From positions 186,001 through 250,000 of the forward strand of contig JAJFLB010000023.1 of assembly GCA_021772915.1 (NCBI GenBank): a DNA stretch of 64,000 nucleotides, read 5' to 3'. A model generated the notes under the pieces. The model saw only the letters and a program-made list of their open reading frames with translations. It did no database searches and had not been told where the DNA came from. Shown here in pieces: positions 9,929 to 19,890 of the stretch; position 1 is the stretch's first letter; each line of letters starts with the position of its first letter. The position numbers and the translations under genes were made by a program. This DNA is from Gammaproteobacteria bacterium (GTDB lineage Bacteria; Pseudomonadota; Gammaproteobacteria; Xanthomonadales; SZUA-36).

Positions 9929-10495
9929 TCACTTGGTTAACACAAATGTAAGACTCTCAAACGGATATACAAAGGAAAATGCTGAATTTTCAAATCTGCT
10001 CGACCACCTCAACGCCAACTTCGCAAAAATCCACCGAAAAAAAGTTGGTGGATAGTTACTATCCAAAAACTTTTCAATTTTGAAGAAATTCACCTCTGAG
10101 AACCTGTAGTCTTCGTAGAAGTATGTCCCAGCTACAAAATAATCCAGGGAATTCAATGTAAAGTTCCTGATATGTGTTGGATCAACTGCAGCCCAGCTTG
10201 ATCGAAAGTAAGGGACATGAGCAACCATTAAACCACCCGGCTCAAGAACCCTGTGAATTTCTTCTACCAAGCCAATCATATCCGGCACATGCTCCAGAAC
10301 CTGATTGGAATAAACAACTTCGAATTCACCATTCCCAAAAGGTAATGGCTCATTGAGGTCACAAACGATGTCAACACCCGGTAATTGCACGCAGTCCAAA
10401 CCAACAGCGCCGGGTAACTTGTTTCTGCCACAGCCGATATCAAGCGTTTTCTTGTCCTGAATTATTGCCGGATCAAAAACCCTATGATTAAACAC
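9929..10495 (-). CDS. Class I SAM-dependent methyltransferase
   Basis: KTLDIGCGRNKLPGAVGLD; FEVVYSNQVLEHVPD; IHRVLEPGGLMVAHVPY. Confidence 0.85.
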   Translation of the reverse strand: MFNHRVFDPAIIQDKKTLDIGCGRNKLPGAVGLDCVQLPGVDIVCDLNEPLPFGNGEFEVVYSNQVLEHVPDMIGLVEEIHRVLEPGGLMVAHVPYFRSSWAAVDPTHIRNFTLNSLDYFVAGTYFYEDYRFSEVNFFKIEKFLDSNYPPTFFRWIFAKLALRWSSRFENSAFSFVYPFESLTFVLTK

Positions 10496-10749
10496 GACAA
10501 ACTACATCCAGGTTAGCCACTATTCCACCCATTGTTAGGTTCATGTAACGCTCTTCAATAACAAGTGTGATTATTTTGGTCACTAGTCAGCCACATCGGT
10601 GAAAAAAGTCCATCTACCACCACGCTTTGATGCGCAAAGCACAAAATAGGCGGACTTTCCATCGTCCTGCCTCATTGGTTCAAAAATTCTCTTCCATGCG
10701 CCTCAAGTGTCCGAACAAGTTGCAAAGACCGGTCGGCGAATCATTAACT

Positions 10750-12522
10750 TCAGACCGATAAGGAATCAATACATTCGTGGTTTTCATTACCAATTTCCTG
10801 TTCCAAATCAGTTGGCCACGGATTCAGGAAATCTACTTCACTTTTGTTCAGGCTCCAGTCAAGAAATCCACTTATTGACTCGGGGTAGGAATTCATTTCA
10901 TTCTCAAAATTACCAATAAAAACGAGATCATCAGTTGCATAAATTCTGGATTTGCCTCGTTTTGGTATGGGTTTGAAAAAATCCAATGTAAATGGTTTCA
11001 TGCAAAAAGTGGCGTAGGCGAATCGCTTACCCAATTCGTTCTGATGAGAGCTCGGCAAAGGATGTCTGTGAATATTTTCTAAAGTCTCGAGATACTCATG
11101 CTGTGTTCTAGGGCTTATGGTAAATCCAATATTTTCATATCGACCGGTTCCCCCGGTTACAACAGCCTTGCCCAAAGCACCTAGTTCGATACCCGAGGTA
11201 CCAGTAACAGTAACCCCGTAATCCGCAATTTGTAGCCATGTGTAAGGGCTGTAAGGTGTATCGGGATAAATTAGCTTTACATGCTCTGGTAATTCGCCTA
11301 CATGCTCTCCTATTAATCGTACCTCTTCATAAATGCCTTCGTTGTATTGTTCAAGCTCTCCCCGCCACAAGTTTGAGGGGTGAATTTTTACATACCAGTC
11401 GACATGAGGGTTCCTACATGCAGACTTTATCGATTGAACCAACCAATCAGCATAGTTTTTAAACAGATACTCACCATTAAAAAATAACGTGTCATACAAA
11501 ATGTGACTGTAGATTATTGCCACCTTTCTGTCAGAAGAAATTTCTAATTCACTTTTCGCCTGTTGAGCTGTAACGGTATTTGTATTCGGTTGATTCCTTT
11601 TTGATAGGGCCCAACGATCACTGTATCTATCTTCGAAATTCTGCCTCAGCTCTTCCTCGACGCTCTCGTTGAATGGACGGGAGACAATATCAGCCCAGGA
11701 CTCATCAGATATTGACGAGAAGTGTGTCCGGTCATTTTTAAGTGTTTGATGGGTGACAACAACAGCTTCGTCTCTAACGGTGCCATTGAATCTCATTATG
11801 TTAAGGCCCGCTCTCAAGGCACCGTAATAGAAACCGCCGTAGTAATCCATAAACACTTCCGTAAAAAACAACGTCGATATATTTTTGTCCTCATATAATG
11901 CGGCAGCCACACGCTTGGCTTTGCATAAATAAAACATCCAGTTTTTAATCTCAGCCAGTGATTTCGAGTCATCGATATCCATAATGCCCGTGGCCTGCAT
12001 TCTACTAAACGTGGATAACGCCATTTTTCCTATTGGAGAATCCCCTTCCTCAAAATTCTTAATATTCTCAAATCCTTCCAGGCTGTTAATGGTGTTCACC
12101 AAGGAAGCGCTTAAGTTTACAGATTCGATATTGAGATCCTCAATGTAAATTCTTTCAATATCAAAAAGTCGAAAATATAAATTCTGTATGGGCTCGCTCC
12201 TGGATGTGAGGACAAAAGTCTTATACATCTTGTTTTTGTACGCTCCGGCAAGAACAGACCAAAGCTGGCACCAACTCGTGCCCATTATCCCAGCGATGAT
12301 GAGAAGTCCAGGCTTCTCAGAAGGGTCATAGTCAGGCTTAGAGTCAGCTAGATATTTTTGATAAATTGATACGGAGTTTTTAAACCGTTCGTAGTCACTT
12401 AATGGATATACAAACTCCTGCAAAAACCGCTTTGGTCTAATCAACATCCACGCGAACATTCTCAATGGCCAATATCGCCTGACTAATTTCACAAGTGATT
12501 TTTTCAAAACAATTTTTTTCAT
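10750..12522 (-). CDS. Large putative glycosyltransferase, possibly capsule KpsC/KpsS-like GT-B fold
   Basis: 590 aa; C-terminal half KIHPSNLWRG...IADYGVTVTGTSGIELGALGKAVVTGGTGRYENIG resembles capsule-type transferases; N-terminal half unfamiliar. Confidence 0.55.
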   Translation of the reverse strand: MKKIVLKKSLVKLVRRYWPLRMFAWMLIRPKRFLQEFVYPLSDYERFKNSVSIYQKYLADSKPDYDPSEKPGLLIIAGIMGTSWCQLWSVLAGAYKNKMYKTFVLTSRSEPIQNLYFRLFDIERIYIEDLNIESVNLSASLVNTINSLEGFENIKNFEEGDSPIGKMALSTFSRMQATGIMDIDDSKSLAEIKNWMFYLCKAKRVAAALYEDKNISTLFFTEVFMDYYGGFYYGALRAGLNIMRFNGTVRDEAVVVTHQTLKNDRTHFSSISDESWADIVSRPFNESVEEELRQNFEDRYSDRWALSKRNQPNTNTVTAQQAKSELEISSDRKVAIIYSHILYDTLFFNGEYLFKNYADWLVQSIKSACRNPHVDWYVKIHPSNLWRGELEQYNEGIYEEVRLIGEHVGELPEHVKLIYPDTPYSPYTWLQIADYGVTVTGTSGIELGALGKAVVTGGTGRYENIGFTISPRTQHEYLETLENIHRHPLPSSHQNELGKRFAYATFCMKPFTLDFFKPIPKRGKSRIYATDDLVFIGNFENEMNSYPESISGFLDWSLNKSEVDFLNPWPTDLEQEIGNENHECIDSLSV

Positions 12523-12620
12523 TGTTAGTAGTGCTCTGCCATATGCATCTGTCTCGTAGGTTATCGAATCCTAGAAGCATGTCCAAATTGACATGTTTTC
12601 TTTACGCTATAGATACCTAT

Positions 12621-13739
12621 TTACCTGATATGCTCAATAACCGTTTCAGCGACCCTCTCAATTTGATCTTCGGTTAATGCCATACCGCTGGGCACATAAA
12701 ACCCCCGCTGATACAACTTTTCTGCCACGGGATAACTTTCACCTGCAAGCAAACCCATATTTCTCAACACCGGCTGTTGGTGCATAGGATAAAAAAACGG
12801 CCGGCAACCAATTTCTTGGTCGTGTAAACGCCGCATGGCTTCTTCGGCATCAAATCTCAATGTTCCGTCCAATACAATACCGAAGACCCAGTAAATATTG
12901 TGTGCATAGTCGGTTTCTACCACGGGAAGCTGAATGCCTTCAGTGCCATCCAGCAATTCAGTATACCGAGCCCCCATTTTCCGTTTTCGAGTAACAAATT
13001 CGTCCAACCGCTCTAGCTGTGCCAGACCCAGTGCAGCCTGCAAATTAGTCATGCGGTAGTTCCAGCCCAACCGTTCGTGCACAAAGCGTTTATTAGCTTG
13101 AAAACACAGGTTGCGCAAACCACGACAGGTTTCAGCAAGTTGCTCATCATTGGTGACAATCATGCCACCTTCGCCTGTAGTAATGTGCTTATTTGGATAA
13201 AAACTGAAGGTGCTGATATCACCAAAGCTCCCACAAGGCTTACCCTTATATTTCTGCCCATGCATTTGGGCAGCATCTTCAATTATTTTTAGTCCGTGAC
13301 GTTGCGCAATTTTCAGTACCGGATCCATATCAACCGGCAGACCAAATATATGTACCACCATGATAGCTTTGGTTCGAGAAGTGATTTTGTTCTCTATTTG
13401 AGAGACATCCATGTTCCAGGTTATTGGGTCACTATCCACCAACACAGGTTTCGCTCCCGCCCTGACAATCTGCCCGATGCAGGAGATAATCGTAAACGTT
13501 GGCAGGATCACTTCGTCACCAGGCCCGATACCAAGAGCCTCGACGGATACATCTAATGCCGCAGTCCCATTACTCACAGCCACTCCGTGCGCGCACCCCA
13601 TCATGTGTGCAAACTCTCTTTCGAATCGTTTAACGAACGGGCCCTCTGACGATATCCAACCGGTGCGGATACATTCGCTCAAATATTTTTCTTCATTGCC
13701 GTCGACCAATGGTGTGTTGACTGGTATAAACTCGTCCAT
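12621..13739 (-). CDS. DegT/DnrJ/EryC1/StrS family aminotransferase
   Basis: GVAVSNGTAALDVSVEALGIGPGDEVILPTFT; EDAAQMHGQKYKGKPCGSFGDISTFSFYPNKHITTGEGG. Confidence 0.95.
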   Translation of the reverse strand: MDEFIPVNTPLVDGNEEKYLSECIRTGWISSEGPFVKRFEREFAHMMGCAHGVAVSNGTAALDVSVEALGIGPGDEVILPTFTIISCIGQIVRAGAKPVLVDSDPITWNMDVSQIENKITSRTKAIMVVHIFGLPVDMDPVLKIAQRHGLKIIEDAAQMHGQKYKGKPCGSFGDISTFSFYPNKHITTGEGGMIVTNDEQLAETCRGLRNLCFQANKRFVHERLGWNYRMTNLQAALGLAQLERLDEFVTRKRKMGARYTELLDGTEGIQLPVVETDYAHNIYWVFGIVLDGTLRFDAEEAMRRLHDQEIGCRPFFYPMHQQPVLRNMGLLAGESYPVAEKLYQRGFYVPSGMALTEDQIERVAETVIEHIR

Positions 13740-13742
13740 AAT

Positions 13743-14489
13743 TTAACTTTTGCGTAAAATCACACAAACTCCCCATGTATCTTCGCCGGGCTCTTCACCG
13801 CTAAGAAACTCTTCGGCACCAATTCTTTCAAAGCCTGCTGATTCGGCAAACAGATCAATTTCCGGCAATGAAAAATGGCGCATTGGATGCACTTCACTAA
13901 AAACTTGATGCCGTTGTGAAGGCATCTCTTCTGCGAAAACGGTGTAATGAACATCAATTCTGTTTTCATTTGGATAAATTTCGGGTTCAGCGACTCGGGT
14001 GATACTCACCTGTTCACTTCCCATCCGTTTCACCCTGACTTCGGGTTTTTGCGCATAAACCGCCGGACTGTACCAGAAGTCGAACACAAACAAGCCACCG
14101 GATAACAAGTGTGCCGCAGCATTTGAAATTGCAGAACTAAAATCAGCATTGGAGGTTTGATAACTCATAACATGAAATAATGAATAAACAGCATCGAAAG
14201 TGCGCTCCAGTTTCACACGACGAATATCGCCTTGCTGACTGGTAAACCCCTCCAGCTTTTCTGCTCTATCAGACATTTTCTGGCTGAGTTCAATGCCGGT
14301 TACCTTGTAGTTCTTCATGGCAAGCAGCTTGCCGTGAATCCCAGTGCCAGATCCAAACTCAAGTAAATCATTTACGTCTTTTCCATAGCGGTTTAACAAC
14401 TCATCAATATAAGCTACCTCTGCTACATAATCCTTATCCCTGTACAAGAGATCGTAGTAGGCGCTGTAGGTATCAAATACTGGGGTCAC
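13743..14489 (-). CDS. Class I SAM-dependent methyltransferase
   Basis: DLLEFGSGTGIHGKLLAMKNYKVTGIELSQKM. Confidence 0.85.
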   Translation of the reverse strand: MTPVFDTYSAYYDLLYRDKDYVAEVAYIDELLNRYGKDVNDLLEFGSGTGIHGKLLAMKNYKVTGIELSQKMSDRAEKLEGFTSQQGDIRRVKLERTFDAVYSLFHVMSYQTSNADFSSAISNAAAHLLSGGLFVFDFWYSPAVYAQKPEVRVKRMGSEQVSITRVAEPEIYPNENRIDVHYTVFAEEMPSQRHQVFSEVHPMRHFSLPEIDLFAESAGFERIGAEEFLSGEEPGEDTWGVCVILRKS

Positions 14490-14495
14490 TCGTGG

Positions 14496-14927
14496 TTAAC
14501 CTTTAATTCGGAGCTGATCTGCTGCAACCGGATTGAATCGTGTCTTATCTTCATCACCGGCATATGGCCCCTGTTTAACTTCAATGACTTCTGCGGCTTC
14601 CAACATTTCAAATCCGTGGCCACCATATGCAAGAAGAATGACGTCGCCGGCACACAAAATCGTGCTTTCAAGGTAAGCTTGTTCCTCAGAATAAAAATCC
14701 ACCCTAACGCGACCGCTTTTGATATACAAAACTTCTTTAGTGTATTGCACTTGCCGTGCAACAGGATTATGCACGTGCGGTGTGATCACATATCCTGATG
14801 GGCGGTTCATATAACCAATTTGCTGAGAGTAATCGTTGGGTGTAAAAAACTCTATACCATCAGAATGGAATGTGTGCCTTATGATTAGCGCCAGCTCTTT
14901 ATCTCCGTGGTTAATTCGATCAATCAT
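14496..14927 (-). CDS. Cupin-like protein
   Basis: YVITPHVHNPVARQ...EVLYIKSGRVRVDFYSEE...GDVILLAYGGHGFE. Confidence 0.65.
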   Translation of the reverse strand: MIDRINHGDKELALIIRHTFHSDGIEFFTPNDYSQQIGYMNRPSGYVITPHVHNPVARQVQYTKEVLYIKSGRVRVDFYSEEQAYLESTILCAGDVILLAYGGHGFEMLEAAEVIEVKQGPYAGDEDKTRFNPVAADQLRIKG

Positions 14928-15081
14928 TATTTAAATCCCAGCAAGATTGTGAAATAACATGTTGATCTGCCCCAAGCCTCAGTTTCAAAGTTTCGCTCTT
15001 TAAGGTTTGACAGTTTCTCAACCCATTTGCACCGGGGATTTATGGTCCGGGAATTAAAATCGGAAGACACTCAGAATGGGT

Positions 15082-16608
15082 TTATGAAATCTTTGGGTTA
15101 GCCGACTTTCTCATTAGCGTGATAAAGACTCCGACCATACCACCAAGAATCCAGGCGACCAATGCAAGTTTTATTATTCGTTTCATTTGAATTTTGTCAA
15201 AACTGCTCACTCTTGCAGTGCTATTCATTGACTCATATAGAGCTCCCGTATTGGATAAGACATGATTCCGGACCAAATTGATTATATTGTCATAATCAAC
15301 AACCAACGTCATAAACTCTTCAACCGCTTTTTCGTAAGGTTCGAATGTAGAATCTTCCAGTTCGTGACCATTGATTTTTAGGCCGGCCAGCTGTCGCTTT
15401 AATTGCACGATCTCCACATTCATATCTTCGGCTTGGGTCTTCAGTTTTATTTGATGCTCAAGTAAGTATTGTCTGAACGTGCTTTCTGAAAGTTCATCTC
15501 CCAGTTTCAAAAGCTGCCCAAGAAAGGCATCACCAATTTGTGTTTCTGTTGTTGTTCCTCTGGGTAGTTGTAACCCTGTTCCAAAATTTCGAGATGCAGC
15601 CAAGGTCTCCTGGTACGCATTTGAAAATATGGCAACTTTTTTTTCTATTGCATTTAACTGATCAGTAAGCATTTGCAGGCTTGAATTAAGGAAAACCTCA
15701 ATGTAAGCAGCGTTGCGGTAAATATTTTTGCTGCTGATCAAATTAAGAGCTGGCTCCAAATGGAATTGATCGAATTTTTGAAGCCTGTGCACAAGACCAA
15801 TGATTGAGAGTCCGGAAACTGGGTCATGTATACGGGATAAGCGATCATTACCTACAACTAGGTTTGATGCAGTGAGCATGGCTTTGGTATCACCCTTCAT
15901 AAGAGTAATGCCGATAAGAAAGTCTACGTTTCGCAATTCTTCAGCGCTGGAGAGGGCCCTTATGTCAATGACAGGGGGGGTAAGCACACCGTGCTCGTTC
16001 ACGGTAATACTTGCCCATGTTTCCGGTATGTCAAATAAAATCTGACCAATTTGCTGGCTGGAGATAAGGTCACGGCTTCCGTAACTGTAGCTTAAGAGTG
16101 CTGCACGGTGATTGGCGATTGTTAGTTCTGCTTTATAGCCACTTTCAAGTTCTTCGATTTCGGCTTGGGATAAATCTTCTGTACTCAGTCGTGTTTTGTA
16201 TTTCTTATCTATGAACTCACGATCGATAGCAGCTGGTCGAATCGAAATATTGTTGGTAAAACCTTCCAGGCTGATACCCATTTCAGACAACTTTTGTTTT
16301 TCGTGAACGACACTCAAAACCTGACTGGATATAATATCCGACAACTGAAACCCGGTGCCGTTAGGATACTCGCCCTTTTCTGCCCCGCTGAATGGAAAGC
16401 TGATTTGGATATCCTGTGTTCTGTGCTCGCTAGATATCAGGAAACGTGACCCGAAAAAAATTCCGACCAAAAGTAAAAAACCAAGTGCTACACCCAGGAT
16501 TAACCCTCTGCCAGACCAAATGGTGTTTATCAACTGGCCGATTTCTATCTCATCATTTTCGAAAGCAACCTGTCTGTTTTCAAGATTGTTATTATCAGTG
16601 GGATTCAT
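15082..16608 (-). CDS. Wzz/chain-length-determinant-like protein
   Basis: N-terminal EIEIGQLINTIWSGRGLILGVALGFLLLVGIFFG TM segment, long periplasmic helical region, C-terminal TM. Confidence 0.75.
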   Translation of the reverse strand: MNPTDNNNLENRQVAFENDEIEIGQLINTIWSGRGLILGVALGFLLLVGIFFGSRFLISSEHRTQDIQISFPFSGAEKGEYPNGTGFQLSDIISSQVLSVVHEKQKLSEMGISLEGFTNNISIRPAAIDREFIDKKYKTRLSTEDLSQAEIEELESGYKAELTIANHRAALLSYSYGSRDLISSQQIGQILFDIPETWASITVNEHGVLTPPVIDIRALSSAEELRNVDFLIGITLMKGDTKAMLTASNLVVGNDRLSRIHDPVSGLSIIGLVHRLQKFDQFHLEPALNLISSKNIYRNAAYIEVFLNSSLQMLTDQLNAIEKKVAIFSNAYQETLAASRNFGTGLQLPRGTTTETQIGDAFLGQLLKLGDELSESTFRQYLLEHQIKLKTQAEDMNVEIVQLKRQLAGLKINGHELEDSTFEPYEKAVEEFMTLVVDYDNIINLVRNHVLSNTGALYESMNSTARVSSFDKIQMKRIIKLALVAWILGGMVGVFITLMRKSANPKIS

Positions 16609-16741
16609 TTGCGCGCCTTTCTTCTACAAAAGATGAGGAGTGCTTATTGTAAGTCAGAAAAACTAATACCACACCTGTCAGAGAGGATAAGTGACTTGAA
16701 GCACCACGTATGGAGTGCCCCCAAACATTGGACCAGGTATG

Positions 16742-16850
16742 TTAGGCTTTCTTCCTGCTGAAAAAAAATACACTATCTGGCGTCTTGCTTCCCAAAGCGC
16801 AGTAGGGCCACATTTGATTGTAAAGATCCAAGTATCGTCCTAATTCACTG
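16742..16850 (-). pseudogene. IS3-family transposase (OrfB) C-terminal remnant
   Basis: Minus strand reads GRYLDLYNQMWPYCALGSKTPDSVFFFSRKKA*, matching the usual IS3 C-terminal pattern (YLxFYNxxRPHxALGxxTPDxVYF). Confidence 0.55.
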
Positions 16851-17159
16851 CACACCAGGCAGAGGCTGTTACGCTGGTAGATCGGTACCGATCTAATGAT
16901 TGTGTAGCTTGCTGAAATTATCAGAGATGTGGTTGGAAATACTGGAGACTCGGATTATTACAGTACATACTCGAATGGCACAAAACAAAACCTATTAGCT
17001 TTTTTCGCAGTTTAAGGGCTGAACCGGAATGTCCGGTTCGGTCGTATCACATCAACATATCATTGGCATTTGAATAACTTCTAGTCACTATTGTGGGATG
17101 ACGATTGCAAGGGATTAAGGGATAATGTGAAAAACAGTTATTGGGCGGAGACATAACCC

Positions 17160-18407
17160 GTGAACGGATATGCACCCGATGAACACAATATTTCGAATAC
17201 TGCCTTCCTCAAAGGTTTAGGCAAAGCACTTTTAGCTCTGACTGTCAGCGCTCTAATTCTAATACCCGCGTTTCTGACATTGCGCCCCCATGCCACACCA
17301 TCAGATACCCGGGAAGTAGTTTTTCCCGGCAATGAATTCACGGTCATTCTCGGTAGTGCAAAAGCATCCTCCACTGCCCTTGAGATAGTCGAGTTATCAG
17401 AAGACAAAAGAGCAGTCCTTTCAAATTTGTTTATAAACTTCAAGGCCGATGATTACCCTTTTATTAGCTATCGAATAAACAACGCCAATCCGGGAACATC
17501 CATAGTCTTGTTTTGGAGGACCGCGCAGGACCCAAATGAAGTCATCTCTACGCCCCTGTACTGGGGTGGTGATAAACCGACCTCCATAAACATGGCCAAG
17601 CATCAACAATGGCGAGGTAACATCACAGAACTGGGGCTGGGTATCGATGGGGATTTGCGTGATCAACCCCTTATTGTAGAGAAATTGACATTAGCACCAT
17701 ACTCCTGGGGCGCCGTATTATCGACTATCTGGTCGGAATGGACGGCATTTCGCGATTGGGACCAAAGTTCGATCAACAATCTGCCGGGCACACCCGGAAA
17801 CCCCGTTTTATCACCCACTGTGGCGGCTGCTGCATGGGCCGGGCTTGCACTTCTTTTATTGGCGTCTACCTATTTGTTTACCAAAGCCCATAGTTTCATT
17901 GGCTATGGGGCAGCCGTTCTTATCCCCTGGATATCATTGGACCTTTTGTGGCAGGGGGAGCTGAACACACAACTTGTTGAGACCAAGTTTCTGTTTGCGG
18001 GTAAGACTCAACATGAGAAACATTTGGCAGACTGGGATGCCGATATCTATCAATATGCACAATACCTTAAGAACGAAGTACTGCCGGAGCCTGGGTTCAG
18101 GCTATTTGTTTTTGATGAGCAGTCGCTAGACTCAGAATACAAGAAATTAAAAACACTCTACTACCTCATGCCTCACAATTCTTATCCAGCACATCAGTGG
18201 TTTCCAGCACATCAGTGGTTCCTGCCAGAAAAACATATGAGTGACGTAGATTATGTCCTTTTTCTAGGAAAAGTAGTCAGGATACCTTACCTCCCCGACC
18301 AGAAGATATTGCAATGGACCAATGACCAATCGCTACCTGTAACACTAATTGATACCCACCCCTCCGGCACTGTCTTTAAAGTATCAACATCCAAACCAAA
18401 TGACTGA
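17160..18407 (+). CDS. Hypothetical membrane-anchored protein in polysaccharide locus
   Basis: ORF with TM segments (LGKALLALTVSALILIPAFL; VAAAAWAGLALLLLASTYLF); overlaps the next gene by 8 bp. Confidence 0.75.
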   Translation: MNGYAPDEHNISNTAFLKGLGKALLALTVSALILIPAFLTLRPHATPSDTREVVFPGNEFTVILGSAKASSTALEIVELSEDKRAVLSNLFINFKADDYPFISYRINNANPGTSIVLFWRTAQDPNEVISTPLYWGGDKPTSINMAKHQQWRGNITELGLGIDGDLRDQPLIVEKLTLAPYSWGAVLSTIWSEWTAFRDWDQSSINNLPGTPGNPVLSPTVAAAAWAGLALLLLASTYLFTKAHSFIGYGAAVLIPWISLDLLWQGELNTQLVETKFLFAGKTQHEKHLADWDADIYQYAQYLKNEVLPEPGFRLFVFDEQSLDSEYKKLKTLYYLMPHNSYPAHQWFPAHQWFLPEKHMSDVDYVLFLGKVVRIPYLPDQKILQWTNDQSLPVTLIDTHPSGTVFKVSTSKPND

Positions 18408-19809
18408 CCCAATATCATTTGTGGGCCTAATCACGTCATTGCTGCTTCCCTGGCTGCTTGGAAGTATCTGGACGTATTGGTTACTATGTAAATCTGGTCG
18501 TTGGAATATATTCGTTATTTTGGGTCACGGTTATCTAGCCGGACTTTTCATTACGACTGTAATTATCAGACTATGGAATCTGGCGGGAATCCCTCTACAT
18601 TTTTGGGGCTTGACAACAACAGTCCTTGTACTCGCCGTTTGTGGCTTGTTTGCAATTCGATTCAAAAGACCCTGTGTTGCGATCGCACAAAGGTCCCACA
18701 CACTAAAGCAATGGGAAATTGCTGTCATCACAGCGCTTCTGGTATTGATCGCCTACCGATACATTACCATCGCTCAGGAAATAGCCCTACGCCCCCTTTT
18801 TCCTTGGGATGCCTGGTCGCAATGGGCACCCAAAGCGATTGTCTGGTACAACAATAAAGAGGTCACTCCTTTTGTCGACCTGGGGCCGTGGTTGGCACAA
18901 AAGGATGCTGCATATCACTACATAAACACGTGGAACTACCCACTCACCGTTCCATTGATTCAACTGTGGGGCATGCTCGGAGCGGGAACGAGTGATCACA
19001 CCTTGATATATCTTCCGTGGCTGTTGGTGATTTTATCACTTGGCCTAGCAGTTTATGGCCATCTCAGACTATCCGGACCGTGTATTCTGAAAGCTACGCT
19101 GGCATGTTATTTTTTATTGAACATGCCATATATCAATGTTCACACAGCACTGGCGGGATATGCAGACATTTGGCTTGCCACGGCATTTGGTCTGGCGACC
19201 TTCGCACTGCATGAGTGGAAAGAGACAAGGCAGTGGTCATATGGAATTCTTTCTGTTTTCTTCGCGATCGCCTGTATTCAGCTAAAAGGCCCGGGCATAA
19301 TACTTGGGGTTGTAGTTATTTCAGTAATTTCCATATATCTGATTAAATTCAGTTTCAAGACATACATGGGTCTTGGCTTGGCCTTAATCGGCGCATTTGC
19401 CTATGCCTTAGTGAATGGAATACAGATTGACATCCCGCTCCTGGGCACTCTTGCGCTGACCAAGGAGTTAGTTCAATTACCGCATCTTGGCACTTTTGCA
19501 ATAACTTACCACCCGGTCCATGCTGTGTTCCTGAACTCACTTTTTGATATGCTCAATTGGAACATGCTGTGGTATTTGCTCGCGCTGATAGCTGTACTAA
19601 AAATAATCAGGGTCGAATTTTCAACTACTCCGACCCCTTTGCTGGTCTCAATTCTTTTTGTTATGTTGCTTTATGCTTTCGTTTTTAGTTTTACAGGTAA
19701 TTATGTATATGCCGAAATCGGCACACTGCAAAATCGAGTGCTAATTTACTTGATGCCTTCAGTGGTCTTTTATATATTCGTAACCACTACTGTCCGGAAT
19801 TTCCGGTGA
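18400..19809 (+). CDS. Polytopic membrane protein (possible GT-C-type glycosyltransferase/polymerase)
   Basis: About 10 or more hydrophobic segments; LRPLFPWDAWSQWAPKA loop. ATG at 18400 lies within the preceding gene end. Confidence 0.75.
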   Translation: MTDPISFVGLITSLLLPWLLGSIWTYWLLCKSGRWNIFVILGHGYLAGLFITTVIIRLWNLAGIPLHFWGLTTTVLVLAVCGLFAIRFKRPCVAIAQRSHTLKQWEIAVITALLVLIAYRYITIAQEIALRPLFPWDAWSQWAPKAIVWYNNKEVTPFVDLGPWLAQKDAAYHYINTWNYPLTVPLIQLWGMLGAGTSDHTLIYLPWLLVILSLGLAVYGHLRLSGPCILKATLACYFLLNMPYINVHTALAGYADIWLATAFGLATFALHEWKETRQWSYGILSVFFAIACIQLKGPGIILGVVVISVISIYLIKFSFKTYMGLGLALIGAFAYALVNGIQIDIPLLGTLALTKELVQLPHLGTFAITYHPVHAVFLNSLFDMLNWNMLWYLLALIAVLKIIRVEFSTTPTPLLVSILFVMLLYAFVFSFTGNYVYAEIGTLQNRVLIYLMPSVVFYIFVTTTVRNFR

Positions 19810-19890
19810 ATGTGCGGCAATAGCTGACGCCGCACAGGCACGCGCCATCGACGGATCAACACGACAGGAAGATTTAGACCGCCCCAAATC

